A stretch of DNA of 43,062 nucleotides from CAZCAC01 sp964496575 (GCA_964496575.1 CAZCAC010000072.1:1-43062); one strand, 5' to 3'. Counted from the stretch's first letter, positions 6,547 through 15,956 are shown. Notes: a model not told the origin generated them from the letters alone. Program-made: numbers and translations.

Positions 6547-9105
6547 ATGCTGACCGAGTACCGCCAACACGTCGCCGAGCGTGCCGACTCCGGGCTCCCG
6601 CCGCTTCCCCTCTCCGCCGAGCAGATGACCGCGCTGGTCGAGCTCCTGAAGAGCCCGCCCGCCGGCGAGGAGGAGACTCTGGTCGACCTCCTCGAGAACC
6701 GCGTGCCCGCCGGCGTCGATCCCGCCGCCGAGGTGAAGGCGGCTTTTCTCGCCGAGCTCGCGCGCGGCGCGGCGAGCAGCCCGCTGGTGACGAAGGAGCG
6801 GGCGGTCGAGATCCTCGGCACGATGCTCGGCGGCTACAACGTCGCGCCGCTGGTCGAGCTGCTCGACGACGGGGCGCTCGGCGCTCTGGCGGCCGAGCAG
6901 CTGAAGAGGACTCTGCTCGTCGCCGACGCCTTCGCCGACGTCGAGGCGAAGGCGAAAGCGGGCAACGAGCACGCCAGGGCGGTTATCACCTCCTGGGCCG
7001 AGGCGGAGTGGTTCACCAACCGCCCCGACGTCCCCGAGCGGATGACCGTCACCGTCTTCATGGTCGAAGGGGAGACCAACACCGACGACCTCTCGCCGGC
7101 GCCCGACGCCTGGTCGCGCCCCGACATCCCGCTGCACGCCCTGGCGATGCTGAAGAACCCGCGGCCGGGGATCACCGACGCGGTGAAGCAGATCGAGGAG
7201 CTGAAGGGCAAGGGACACCCGCTCGCCTACGTCGGTGACGTCGTCGGCACCGGCTCCTCGCGCAAGTCGGCGACCAACTCGGTCTTGTGGTACATGGGTG
7301 AGGACATCCCCAACGTCCCCAACAAGCGAGCCGGCGGCGTCTGCCTCGGCGGCAAGATCGCGCCGATCTTCTTCAACACGATGGAGGACTCCGGCGCGCT
7401 GCCGATCGAGTGCGACGTCTCCAAGATGGCGATGGGGGACGTGATCACCATCCTGCCGCTGGAGAAGCGGATCGTGAACGAAGGGGGCGAGACCGTCGCG
7501 AGCTTCGAGTACAAGAGCGAGGTGATCCTCGACGAGGTGCGCGCCGGTGGGCGGATCCCGCTGATCATCGGGCGCGGCCTGACCGCCAGGGCGCGCGCGA
7601 GCTTGGGCTTGCCCGAGTCGGAGGTGTTCCGCAAGCCCGCGCCGGTTCCCGACAGCGGCAAGGGCTACACGCTGGCGCAGAAGATCGTCGGCCGCGCCAG
7701 CGGCCTGCCCGAAGGCCAGGGCGTGCGCCCCGGCGCGTACTGCGAGCCCGTGATGTCCTCGGTCGGCTCCCAGGACACCACCGGACCGATGACGCGCGAC
7801 GAGCTCTCCGAGCTGGCCTGCCTCAAGTTCTCCGCCGACCTGGTGATGCAGTCCTTCTGCCACACCGCGGCGTATCCCAAGCCGGTCGACGTCAAGACGC
7901 ACACCACGCTGCCCGGCTTCTTCGAGAGACGCGGCGGGATCGCGCTGCGCCCCGGCGACGGCGTGATCCACTCCTGGCTGAACCGGATGATCCTGCCCGA
8001 CCAGGTGGGCACCGGCGGCGACTCGCACACGCGTTTCCCGCTGGGCGTCTCGTTCCCCGCCGGTTCGGGTCTCGTCGCCTTCGCGGCCGCGCAGGGGCTG
8101 ATGCCGCTCGACATGCCCGAGTCGGTGCTGGTGCGCTTCACCGGCGAGATGCAGCCGGGGATCACCCTGCGCGACCTGGTCAACGCAATTCCCCACGCCG
8201 CGATCCAGTCGGGTGACCTGACCGTGCCCAAGGAGGGCAAGAAGAACATCTTCTCCGGCCGCATCCTCGAGATCGAAGGCCTGCCGGACCTCAAGGTCGA
8301 GCAGGCGTTCGAGCTCTCCGACGCGTCCGCCGAGCGCTCCGCCGCCGGCTGTGCGATCCAGCTGGGGGTGGAGTCGGTCGCCGAGTACCTGCGCTCCAAC
8401 GTCGTGCTCCTGCGCTGGATGATCGCGCAGGGGTACCAGGACGCCGAGATGCTCGAGCGCCGCGCGAAGTCGATGGAGGCGTGGCTCGCCGATCCGAAGC
8501 TCCTGGAGGCCGACGAGAACGGGGACTACGTCAAGGTGATCGAGGTGAACATGAGCGAGATCACCGAGCCGATCCTCGCCTGCCCCAACGATCCCGACGA
8601 CGTGCGCCTCCTGTCGCAGGTCGCCGGCACGCCGATCGACGAGGTGTTCATCGGCTCCTGCATGACCAACATCGGTCACTTCCGCGCCGCGGGCCGCCTC
8701 TTCGCCGACCACGGGAAGCCGGTCGCGTCGCGCCTGTGGGTCGTGCCGCCGACCAAGATGGACGAGGAGCAGCTGATCTCCGAGGGGATCTACGCCGCGT
8801 ACGCCACCGCCGGCGCCCGCACCGAGATCCCCGGCTGCAGCCTGTGCATGGGCAACCAGGCCCGGGTCGCGCCGAAGTCGACGGCGGTCTCGACCTCGAC
8901 CCGCAACTTCCCCAACCGCCTCGGCGACGGCGCGGACGTCTTCCTCGCCTCCGCGGAGCTGGCCGCGGTGACCGCCATCCTGGGCAAGATCCCGACGGTG
9001 GAGGAGTACCGCGAGGCCGTCCGCTCGATCGACACCTCGGCGGGGGAGATCTACCGGTATCTCAACTTCGATCAGGTACCGAGCTACGTGGAGGCGTCCT
9101 CGTAG
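6547..9105 (+). CDS. acnB: Aconitate hydratase B
   Basis: AcnB interconverts citrate and isocitrate through cis-aconitate in the TCA cycle and often also acts on 2-methylisocitrate. The protein has 852 residues, close to the 865 of E. coli AcnB, and has the AcnB domain order: an N-terminal helical domain, the swivel domain (with G-T-G-S-S-R-K-S-A-T-N) and then the catalytic domains. The [4Fe-4S] ligands are visible as C705 in I-G-S-C-M-T-N and C764/C767 in G-C-S-L-C-M-G, with the same spacing as in E. coli. AGGAGG at about 6531 supports the start. A strong hairpin follows. The gene appears intact and is the only clear housekeeping gene here. Confidence 0.97.
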   Translation: MLTEYRQHVAERADSGLPPLPLSAEQMTALVELLKSPPAGEEETLVDLLENRVPAGVDPAAEVKAAFLAELARGAASSPLVTKERAVEILGTMLGGYNVAPLVELLDDGALGALAAEQLKRTLLVADAFADVEAKAKAGNEHARAVITSWAEAEWFTNRPDVPERMTVTVFMVEGETNTDDLSPAPDAWSRPDIPLHALAMLKNPRPGITDAVKQIEELKGKGHPLAYVGDVVGTGSSRKSATNSVLWYMGEDIPNVPNKRAGGVCLGGKIAPIFFNTMEDSGALPIECDVSKMAMGDVITILPLEKRIVNEGGETVASFEYKSEVILDEVRAGGRIPLIIGRGLTARARASLGLPESEVFRKPAPVPDSGKGYTLAQKIVGRASGLPEGQGVRPGAYCEPVMSSVGSQDTTGPMTRDELSELACLKFSADLVMQSFCHTAAYPKPVDVKTHTTLPGFFERRGGIALRPGDGVIHSWLNRMILPDQVGTGGDSHTRFPLGVSFPAGSGLVAFAAAQGLMPLDMPESVLVRFTGEMQPGITLRDLVNAIPHAAIQSGDLTVPKEGKKNIFSGRILEIEGLPDLKVEQAFELSDASAERSAAGCAIQLGVESVAEYLRSNVVLLRWMIAQGYQDAEMLERRAKSMEAWLADPKLLEADENGDYVKVIEVNMSEITEPILACPNDPDDVRLLSQVAGTPIDEVFIGSCMTNIGHFRAAGRLFADHGKPVASRLWVVPPTKMDEEQLISEGIYAAYATAGARTEIPGCSLCMGNQARVAPKSTAVSTSTRNFPNRLGDGADVFLASAELAAVTAILGKIPTVEEYREAVRSIDTSAGEIYRYLNFDQVPSYVEASS

Positions 9106-9173
9106 GGACCGCGCGCCCGAAGGCGCCGGAGGGGAATCCCGCCCCGGGGAGCCCCGGGCAGCCGAAAAAGCCG

Positions 9174-9200
9174 CCGGCCGCGGAAGAACTCCGCGGCCGG
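9174..9200 (+). terminator. Hairpin after acnB
   Basis: The arms CCGGCCGCGGA (9174-9184) and TCCGCGGCCGG (9190-9200) flank a 5-base loop and are followed by TTCGTGTTT. The stem core is the same as in the array trailers, although acnB is unrelated to them. Confidence 0.7.
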
Positions 9201-9318
9201 TTCGTGTTTCAGGTGGGGATCAGTCTGGCCCGATACGGAATGGGGCCTGGCGGCCCCCCGACCCGCCGCCCGATCGGCTCGTAGAGACGACTTCTCGTCC
9301 TTCTGCTATCTTCCACCC

Positions 9319-10665
9319 ATGCGCAACGCCCTCCTGCTCCTCCTCGTCGTGGTGGCCACGGCCACCTGGCTCCTCGCCCGGATGGGCGGGGGGAGTGGAA
9401 CGGCCGGGGCGCCGGAGCCGGAGCTCCTGCCCTCGACCCTGGCCACGCGTGGCGGCGAGACCCGGGACGACGACGGTGACCCGGACCAGCCGGTGGCGCA
9501 GCCCCTCGCCCGGCCGACCACCGAGCGGCCCGCCCCCGTGGTGAAGGCCGATCGGCGGAGCCTCGAAGGCGCCATCACCGACCGCTTCGGCCATCCCATC
9601 GTCAACGAGCGGGTCTACCTCCTCCGTCCCGACCAGGGGTACCCGCCCCCGGGCGTGGACCTCGCCTATTACGTCACGACGCTCACTTCCCGATCCGGCC
9701 AGTTCTCCCTCGACGCACCGGACGAGGGGCCCTGGCGTCTGGCCGTGGGACCGCGGGGGCGGCCGAGAGTCGAGCCGTCGGACCTGCACTCGCTCCAGGG
9801 CAACACCCGAGCGGAGGTGACCGTGCCCGGCACGGCCGGGATCCGGGTCCTGCTCGATGGCGTGCCCAGGGATGGGTCGCACATCTCGGTGGAGCTGGTC
9901 GCGCTGCGCCAGCCCACTCCGGCGGTGAAGCCCTCCGACAGCGGGGGCCGGGGTGGAGGGAAGGTCAATACTCGCGGCAAGGCCGACAGGAACAACCGAA
10001 AGAACGACAAGAACACGGCGCCGAATCGGCGCAACCGCCGCGGTACCACCAGCGCGGAGGACAGTCGCGGGGTCTTCCGGAGCGAGAGCGATGAAGCGGG
10101 GAGCCTCGGGCCGCGCCTCGCGACCGAGAGCGTCGATGTCGCCCTCGCCAGCCTCACGATCCAGAATCAAGGGCGCGCCCGGGACAGGCAGGAAGAAGCG
10201 GGCGAAGAGGAGAAGGCGAAGCGCGGCCATCGCGGTGGTCGGAATCGACCGGGGCAGGGAAAACGGCTGAGTCGGGAGGATCGTCAGCGACAGCGGGAGG
10301 AGCGTCAGCGAGAGAAGGAGGAGACCTACGGGGGGTTCGATCCGCAGGGGGGCAAGGGCACCGAGCCTTTCAAGTCTCCCGAACGGTGGGTCTCGATGCA
10401 CCGACACCTCGTCACGGAGGAAGAGCTCACCGCCGGCGTCACCGAGTTCAGCGGGCTCGAAGGTGGCCGGATCGTGCGGCTGAGGCTGCGCGTCGGGAAG
10501 GAGCAGATCGAGGGGGAGCATCGCTTCACCCTGATCGAAGACGCCATCACCGAGGTGCGCATCATCTCCGCCAAGACCGGTCCCGGATCGGCGCTGGTCT
10601 ACAGCTCCACGATCCAGATGCTGCCGGCGGACGAGCGGCCGAAGGGAATCCGCTGGGCGGACTAG
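9319..10665 (+). CDS. Exported or membrane-anchored protein with a carboxypeptidase-regulatory-like domain
   Basis: This is a 448-residue protein of unknown role. Residues 1-20 are a short hydrophobic segment (R-N, then a Leu/Val run), either a signal peptide or a membrane anchor. Residues about 82-165 look like a carboxypeptidase-regulatory-like or transthyretin-type beta-sandwich (L-E-G-A-I-T-D-R-F-G-H-P-I, followed by G-Q-F-S-L-D-A-P). Residues about 205-350 are a very polar, Arg/Lys/Glu/Gly-rich and probably disordered linker, including repeats of the R-Q-R-E-E type. The last 90 residues are again foldable. I see no catalytic motif. It has its own leader and is not obviously in an operon. 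Confidence 0.72.
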   Translation: MRNALLLLLVVVATATWLLARMGGGSGTAGAPEPELLPSTLATRGGETRDDDGDPDQPVAQPLARPTTERPAPVVKADRRSLEGAITDRFGHPIVNERVYLLRPDQGYPPPGVDLAYYVTTLTSRSGQFSLDAPDEGPWRLAVGPRGRPRVEPSDLHSLQGNTRAEVTVPGTAGIRVLLDGVPRDGSHISVELVALRQPTPAVKPSDSGGRGGGKVNTRGKADRNNRKNDKNTAPNRRNRRGTTSAEDSRGVFRSESDEAGSLGPRLATESVDVALASLTIQNQGRARDRQEEAGEEEKAKRGHRGGRNRPGQGKRLSREDRQRQREERQREKEETYGGFDPQGGKGTEPFKSPERWVSMHRHLVTEEELTAGVTEFSGLEGGRIVRLRLRVGKEQIEGEHRFTLIEDAITEVRIISAKTGPGSALVYSSTIQMLPADERPKGIRWAD

Positions 10666-10955
10666 GCTGGGGTTTCGCGGGAGAGGGACGCCTCCCCACG
10701 GGGATTACAGTTCAGTTACGCAGCTCCGAGGATGGAGCGGCCCACTCCGTTCCTCACCTCGCAACCTGGAGCGTACCGCTGGCAACACGACAGGCGTTCA
10801 CCCCACAGCCGCCCCTCCGCAGCCGCCGAGGAGCGGTAGCATCGGTGCTGTTCGGACGGCGCTCGGAGTGAGCGACCTCCACCCCGTCTCCACCGCTCGC
10901 GGCAACGGCCCGCGCGCGGCAACGCCGCTAGCGGCCCCTCAAGAGGAGGATCGAA

Positions 10956-11945
10956 GTGCTGAGTCTCATCACCTGCGCCACCCTGGCCCTCTCCCTCGCG
11001 CCCCCCCAGGAGCCGGTCGCCCAGGACGTGGCCGACCCGCAGAAGGAGCTCGTCACCCTGACCGACGTGCTGTCCAAGGCGAAGAGCTACGAGTTCACCG
11101 CCAAGTCCGAGAGCAGCGGCGGCGGCTTCGGCGGTCGAGATCGCGGCGGTGAAGGCCGCGGCGGTGAAGGCCGTGGCGGTGGCGAGGCCGGTGGTGGGGA
11201 AGGCCGCGGCGGCGGCGAAGGTGGTGGGGAAGAACGCCCCGCGCGCCGGCAGCAACGGGAACCCTCCGTCACCAAGGGCGCCTTCAACACCGACCTGCCG
11301 ATGCGGCTCTCGGTGGGCGAGACCGAGGCCTACAAGGACCTCGATCAGCTCGTCTACAAGATCGAGGAAGGGGAGTGGACGCTCTTCGATCGCGAGAGCA
11401 TGCGGCGCGGTCGCGGCGCCGGTGGTGCTCGCGGCGGTGAACGCGGTGGCGAGCGCGGCGGCGAGCGCGGCGGCGAAGGCGGCGGCGAAGGTGGCGGCGA
11501 ACGCGGTGGCGGGCGGGCCAGCCTCGGTGGCTTCAACCGGGCGCTCTTCTCGCTGGTCAGCGTCAACGCTCCTCATCAGGACCTGGCCGGCTTCGGCGCG
11601 AAGATCGAGAAGGTCGAGAGGAAGGCCGGCGCGGATGGCCTCGTCATCTACACCGGCAGCCTCACCGAGGAAGCCGCCGGGACCCTGGCCGGCCGCCGCA
11701 TGCGCGGCGTGCGCGGGGGTCGCCGTGGCGGAGGTGACGAAGGTCCGCAGTTCGACACCGTGGGCACCTTCACCATCCAGGCGAAGAATGGAGTCATCTC
11801 CTCCGCCGTCTTCGAGGTCACCATCTCCGGCTTCATGAGGGACCGCGAGTTCGAGCGCACCACGACCCGCACCCTGACCTTCGCCAAGGTCGGCAAGACC
11901 GAGTACGAAGTGCCGGAAGCGGCACTCGCGCTCTTCGAGATCTAG
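10956..11945 (+). CDS. Exported protein of unknown function with two Gly/Glu/Arg-rich tracts
   Basis: The protein has 329 residues. The GTG start at 10956 is preceded by a strong GAGGAGGA site at about 10942-10950 and begins a short signal peptide (L-S-L-I-T-C-A-T-L-A-L-S-L-A). Folded segments (P-Q-K-E-L-V-T-L-T-D-V-L, M-R-L-S-V-G-E-T-E-A-Y, then a C-terminal beta-rich region ending F-E-I) are interrupted by two low-complexity tracts at about 11110-11250 and 11405-11520, built from G-G-E-R and G-G-E-G repeats. The DNA there is made of GGCGGTGAA-like units, so the tracts can expand or contract by slippage. No family is recognised. The 290 bases upstream show no other feature. Confidence 0.7.
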   Translation: MLSLITCATLALSLAPPQEPVAQDVADPQKELVTLTDVLSKAKSYEFTAKSESSGGGFGGRDRGGEGRGGEGRGGGEAGGGEGRGGGEGGGEERPARRQQREPSVTKGAFNTDLPMRLSVGETEAYKDLDQLVYKIEEGEWTLFDRESMRRGRGAGGARGGERGGERGGERGGEGGGEGGGERGGGRASLGGFNRALFSLVSVNAPHQDLAGFGAKIEKVERKAGADGLVIYTGSLTEEAAGTLAGRRMRGVRGGRRGGGDEGPQFDTVGTFTIQAKNGVISSAVFEVTISGFMRDREFERTTTRTLTFAKVGKTEYEVPEAALALFEI

Positions 11946-12054
11946 CCCGCTTGCGGGCGGGACCCGCACCATCCAGGACGCGAGCGGGGGAGGGCAGCCG
12001 GCCTCCTCCGCTCGTCATCGTTCCAGCAATGCCGGCCGGCATCGGAGACCCACC

Positions 12055-14991
12055 GTGATCCTCACCCTCGCCCTCCTGCCCCTGATCCTCGCCGCCGCCC
12101 CGCCGGCGGAAGCCCCGACCCTGACCGAGAAGGACGTCGCGGCGTTTCCCTGGCGCTGCATCGGCCCCGCCAACATGGGCGGTCGACTGACCGACCTGGC
12201 GGTCCACCCGACCCGGCACAGCACCTGGTACGTCGCCTCCGCGACCGGCGGGCTCTTCAAGACGACCAGCAATGGCACGACCTTCGCGCCGGTCTTCGAG
12301 CACGAGGGCTCCTCCTCGGTCGGCGCGGTGGCGATCGCGCCCTCCGCCCCGGAGACGGTCTGGGTCGGCACCGGCGAGGCGAACGCGCGCAACTCCGTCT
12401 CCTGGGGGAACGGCGTGTATCGTTCCGACGACGGGGGGAAGACGTGGGCGCACCAGGGCCTCGAGCTCACGCGCCACATCGGCGGGATAGCGATCCACCC
12501 GACAGAACCGTCGACCGTCTACGTCGCGGCGATGGGCAGCACCTGGGGCCCGAACCCCGAGCGCGGGTTGTACCGCACCCTCGACGGCGGCGAGAGCTGG
12601 AAACAGGTGCTCTACGTCGACGAGAGCACCGGTTGCATCGACGTGCGCATCGACCCGACGCGCCCCGAGGTGGTGTACGCCGCAACCTACCAGCGGCAGC
12701 GCGACGAGTTCGACTCGAACGACCCGGCGGTACGCACCGGCCCCGGCTCGGGGCTCTGGCGCTCGACCGACGGCGGCAACTCCTTCGAGCGGCTGCACAA
12801 CGGCCTCCCGACCGAGCCGATGGGGCGGATCGGTATCGACCTCTACGGAGCCGACCCGCGGATCCTCTACGCGATCGTCGAGACCGAGCGCACCGGTGAG
12901 CGGGGCGCGCCGCCGCGCTCCGAGGATCGCGCTTCGCTGGGGATCAAGGGCGCGGATCACGAGACGGGGGGCTGCGTCCTCACCTTCGTGCGCGAAGGCG
13001 AGTCCGCGGCGCAGGCCGGGCTGGTGGTCGGCGACGTGGTCACGCGCGTCGGCGACGTCACCATCGAGGGCCAGGCCCACCTCGCGAAGACGCTCCGGAA
13101 GTACGGTCCCGGTGACGATGCGGAGATCGAGTTCAGCCGCGAGGGAACGGTGCTGACCGGCACCCTCCACCTCCTCGGCAAGCTCCTGAACAGCCGCGCC
13201 AGGAGCTTCGCCGGCTCGCAGGGCGGCCAGGTCGCCAACGCGCAGAAGGAGCAGGGCGAGGACGGCCTCGAGAGCGGCGGCGTCTTCCGCTCCGACGACC
13301 GCGGCACGACCTGGACGCGGATCAACAGCATCAACCCGCGCCCTTTCTACTACAGTCAGATCCGGGTCGACCCGAGCGACGAGAAGCAGCTCTGGGTGCT
13401 CGGGATCCAGCTGCACGTCTCGCGCGACGGCGGCGAGACCTTCGAGGTGACCGGGCGCAGTGTGCACGCCGACCACCACGCGATGTGGATCGACCCCGAG
13501 GACAGCGAGCACGTGATCCTCGGCGGCGACGGCGGCCTCTACGTGACCTGGGACGACAGCGCGACCTGGGACCACCTCGACGTGCTGCCGATCGCGCAGT
13601 TCTACAACATCGCGGTCGACCGGCAGACACCGTACTGGGTCTACGGCGGCCTGCAGGACAACGGCAGCTGGGGCGGGCCGAGTGCCAGGCGTACCGGTGG
13701 CATCGCCGTCAGTGACTGGATCACGGTGGGCGGTGGCGACGGCTTTCACTGCGCCGTCGATCCCGACGATCCGGCCATCGTCTTCAGCGAGAGCCAGAAC
13801 GGCGCGATCGCACGCCTCGACCTGCGCACCGGCGAGCGTCAGAGGGTCGCTCCCGCCGGCGGACGGGGGCGTTTCAACTGGAACACCCCCTTCTTCCTCT
13901 CCCCGCACAACTCACAGATCGTCTTCTTCGCCGGGGCGGTGGTCTATCGCTCGATCGACGGTGGCCGGAGCTCACAGATCATCAGCCCGGAGATCAGCCG
14001 CGCCGAGCGGGGCACGGCGACGGCGCTGGCGCAGTCGCCGCGCGACGAAGAGCTGCTCTACGTCGGCACCGACGACGGCGCGCTTTGGCGCACGCTCGAC
14101 GGGGGAGGGGAGTGGAAGGACATCGTCGCCGGTCTACCCGGGATCGAGCAGCCGCTGTACGTCAGCGACATCGAACCCTCGCCGCACGATACCGACACCG
14201 TGTTCCTCACGCTGGACGGGCACCGCTCGAACGATTTCGCCCCCCACGTCTTCGTCAGCGAGGACGCGGGAAAGATCTGGACGCGAATCGTCGCCGGCCT
14301 GCCCGAAGGTTCGGTGCGCACCATCGCGGTAGACCCGAGGAACGAGAGTCTCCTCTTCGTCGGCACCGAGTTCGGCTGCTACGTCTCGATCGATCGCGGC
14401 GAGTCGTGGACTCCGTTCGACACGAAGCTCCCGACCGTGCCGGTGCACGATCTTCTGATCCATCCCGACGAGGCGGACCTCGTCGCGGGGACGCACGGGC
14501 GCGGGGTCTGGATCGCGGACATCGCACCGCTGCAGTCGATCAGCGCGCGGCGGCTCTCCGGCGATCCGTACCTCTTCCCCGTCCAGCCGGCGCGGATCTG
14601 GAACCAGCTGCCCTCGGCGACGCTCAGCGCGTCAGGGCGCTTCCTGGGGCAGAACCCGGCTCGAGGCGCCGCGATCTACTACTACCTGCCCTCGAAGCTC
14701 GAGGAGGCGCCGCGACTTTCCGTGCGCGACGCGACCGGTCGGGAGCTGCAGACGATCGAGGGTTCGGCCGAGGCCGGCCTGCACGTGGTTCGCTGGAACC
14801 TGCGCGCGCAGCGCAGCGCTCGGGGCGGCGGTGGTCAGCAGGGGCGGAGGCCGGGTGGCTTCGGCGGCGGCAGCGTCGAGCCCGGCGACTACTCGGTGAC
14901 CCTGGAACTGGGCGAGGAGCCGCCGGTGCGCGCGATTCGAGTGCTGCCCGATCCGCTGAGCCTCGACGCGGGCGTGCGGATCACTCGCTGA
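12055..14991 (+). CDS. Exported VPS10/sortilin-like beta-propeller protein with an embedded PDZ domain
   Basis: This is a 978-residue exported protein. GTG 12055 starts a signal peptide ending near A-P-P-A-E-A. The bulk is a BNR/VPS10-type propeller with repeated Asp-box motifs such as S-D-D-G-G-K-T-W, T-L-D-G-G-E-S-W, S-T-D-G-G-N-S-F and S-R-D-G-G-E-T-F. The opening W-R-C-I-G-P-A-N-M-G-G-R is typical of bacterial proteins annotated as 'glycosyl hydrolase, sortilin-like', though hydrolase activity is rarely shown. Residues about 296-375 interrupt the propeller and read as a PDZ domain (A-A-Q-A-G-L-V-V-G-D-V-V-T-R-V-G-D, then Y-G-P-G-D). The C-terminal 130 residues resemble the sandwich that often ends this family. 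Protein binding at the cell surface is the best inference. Confidence 0.85.
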   Translation: MILTLALLPLILAAAPPAEAPTLTEKDVAAFPWRCIGPANMGGRLTDLAVHPTRHSTWYVASATGGLFKTTSNGTTFAPVFEHEGSSSVGAVAIAPSAPETVWVGTGEANARNSVSWGNGVYRSDDGGKTWAHQGLELTRHIGGIAIHPTEPSTVYVAAMGSTWGPNPERGLYRTLDGGESWKQVLYVDESTGCIDVRIDPTRPEVVYAATYQRQRDEFDSNDPAVRTGPGSGLWRSTDGGNSFERLHNGLPTEPMGRIGIDLYGADPRILYAIVETERTGERGAPPRSEDRASLGIKGADHETGGCVLTFVREGESAAQAGLVVGDVVTRVGDVTIEGQAHLAKTLRKYGPGDDAEIEFSREGTVLTGTLHLLGKLLNSRARSFAGSQGGQVANAQKEQGEDGLESGGVFRSDDRGTTWTRINSINPRPFYYSQIRVDPSDEKQLWVLGIQLHVSRDGGETFEVTGRSVHADHHAMWIDPEDSEHVILGGDGGLYVTWDDSATWDHLDVLPIAQFYNIAVDRQTPYWVYGGLQDNGSWGGPSARRTGGIAVSDWITVGGGDGFHCAVDPDDPAIVFSESQNGAIARLDLRTGERQRVAPAGGRGRFNWNTPFFLSPHNSQIVFFAGAVVYRSIDGGRSSQIISPEISRAERGTATALAQSPRDEELLYVGTDDGALWRTLDGGGEWKDIVAGLPGIEQPLYVSDIEPSPHDTDTVFLTLDGHRSNDFAPHVFVSEDAGKIWTRIVAGLPEGSVRTIAVDPRNESLLFVGTEFGCYVSIDRGESWTPFDTKLPTVPVHDLLIHPDEADLVAGTHGRGVWIADIAPLQSISARRLSGDPYLFPVQPARIWNQLPSATLSASGRFLGQNPARGAAIYYYLPSKLEEAPRLSVRDATGRELQTIEGSAEAGLHVVRWNLRAQRSARGGGGQQGRRPGGFGGGSVEPGDYSVTLELGEEPPVRAIRVLPDPLSLDAGVRITR

Positions 14992-14992
14992 G

Positions 14993-15580
14993 TCAGGAGG
15001 CCCCGAAGGCCGCGGCCAGGCCACGGACCTTTTCGAGCATCTTCTTCCGCTCGGCGTCCGAGACGAGCGGAACCGAGCCGAAGTACTCGTGCCAGAGCGG
15101 CTGGATGCCGGAGAAGTCGAAGGTGACCTCGTCCATCAGCTTGTCCATGCTCTCGAAGAAGCCCTTCTCCCGGTAGTTCTCCTCGGTGTCCCCGATGGTC
15201 ACGATCGTGGCCACCTGCTTGTCGGTGAGCAGACGCTGCAGGCCACCGGGGCCGAAGGAGTACGCGAAGCCGGCGGAGAAGACGCGGTCGAGGTAGCCCT
15301 TCGCGATCGCCGGTGGACCGGCCCACCAGAGGGGATAGATGAGCGTCAGGACGTCGGCCCAGGCGACGTGGGCCTGCTCGCTCTTGACGCTCTCGGGGAT
15401 CTCGCCCTTGGCCATCACGGCCAGGTCCGCACTCGGCAGGACCGGATCGAAGGACTCGGCGTAGAGATCCCGAACGCGCACCTCGTGTCCGGCGTCCTTC
15501 AAGGCGCTCGCGTAGGTCTCGAGGATCGCGTGGTTGAAGCTCTCGGGGTTCGGGTGGCTGTAGATGATGAGGTGTTTCAC
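14993..15580 (-). CDS. NAD(P)H-dependent flavodoxin-fold oxidoreductase
   Basis: This is a 195-residue protein of the NQO1/MdaB/KefF flavodoxin-like family, which uses FMN or FAD to reduce quinones and related electrophiles in the cytoplasm. The nucleotide-binding start is clear (H-L-I-I-Y-S-H-P-N-P-E-S-F-N), followed by R-D-L-Y, a Y-P-L-W-W loop and G-Y-L-D-R-V-F. I chose GTG 15580 because it puts the first beta-strand at the N-terminus, as in the family. The frame is open to 15823 but that extension is not family-like. It converges on the sortilin-like gene with one base between the stops, and no cofactor partner is adjacent. Confidence 0.88.
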   Translation of the reverse strand: MKHLIIYSHPNPESFNHAILETYASALKDAGHEVRVRDLYAESFDPVLPSADLAVMAKGEIPESVKSEQAHVAWADVLTLIYPLWWAGPPAIAKGYLDRVFSAGFAYSFGPGGLQRLLTDKQVATIVTIGDTEENYREKGFFESMDKLMDEVTFDFSGIQPLWHEYFGSVPLVSDAERKKMLEKVRGLAAAFGAS

Positions 15581-15722
15581 GTCAGGTCCTTCTTCGCGGG
15601 CGTGGGGAGGTGGGCCGGGAGATCCTACGGCCCGGGCTGGCTGGTGCAAGGGAGACCGCCGGAGCATCCTCGCGGTCCGTGGTATCCTCTCCCGCTTGCC
15701 CAGAAGTGTGAGCGGAGCGAAC

Positions 15723-15956
15723 ATGCCCAACCTCGAGGCGGCCAAACACCCGCACGAGCTGCCGCGGCGCGACTCGACCACGGTCAACCTCGACTTCCGG
15801 CAGATGGGGGTCGGCGGGGACACGAGCTGGGGGCGGCTGCCCCACCCCGAGTACCGGCTGCCCGCGGCGCACTACTCCTTCCACTTCCGCCTGACGCCGC
15901 TCTCCTCGGAAGGGGCGCGGCCCGAGGACCTGGCTCGGCGCGACTACGAGATCTAG
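15723..15956 (+). pseudogene. Remnant of a beta-galactosidase (GH2), C-terminal end only
   Basis: The 77 codons from ATG 15723 read like the last part of a large beta-galactosidase: A-A-K-H-P-H-E-L-P-R-R-D, V-N-L-D-F-R-Q-M-G-V-G-G-D and S-W-G-R-L-P-H-P-E-Y-R-L-P. Such enzymes have about 1,000 residues, and the catalytic domains are absent; the preceding DNA is the leader of the divergent oxidoreductase. The remnant keeps an open frame and an authentic end with a hairpin at its stop, which points to a deletion, or to arrival of only the 3' end. A functional 77-residue protein is unlikely but not excluded. Confidence 0.75.

Noticed and set aside
6457..8712. A 751-codon minus-strand open frame opposite acnB
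   Set aside because: The plus strand encodes full-length AcnB with all cluster ligands; the antisense frame has no domain.
10666..10955. Possible small gene in the 290-base gap
   Set aside because: Frames are short, have no ribosome binding site of their own and no recognisable sequence; only the binding site of the next gene is clear.
11149..11838. Ala/Val-rich plus-strand frame overlapping the Gly/Glu/Arg-rich protein
   Set aside because: It has no ribosome binding site. The overlapping frame has a strong site, a signal peptide and foldable ends. It is kept only as a note in the findings.
15581..15823. N-terminal extension of the flavodoxin-fold oxidoreductase to 15823
   Set aside because: The extension is antisense to the beta-galactosidase remnant and would put 81 unrelated residues before the first strand of the fold.
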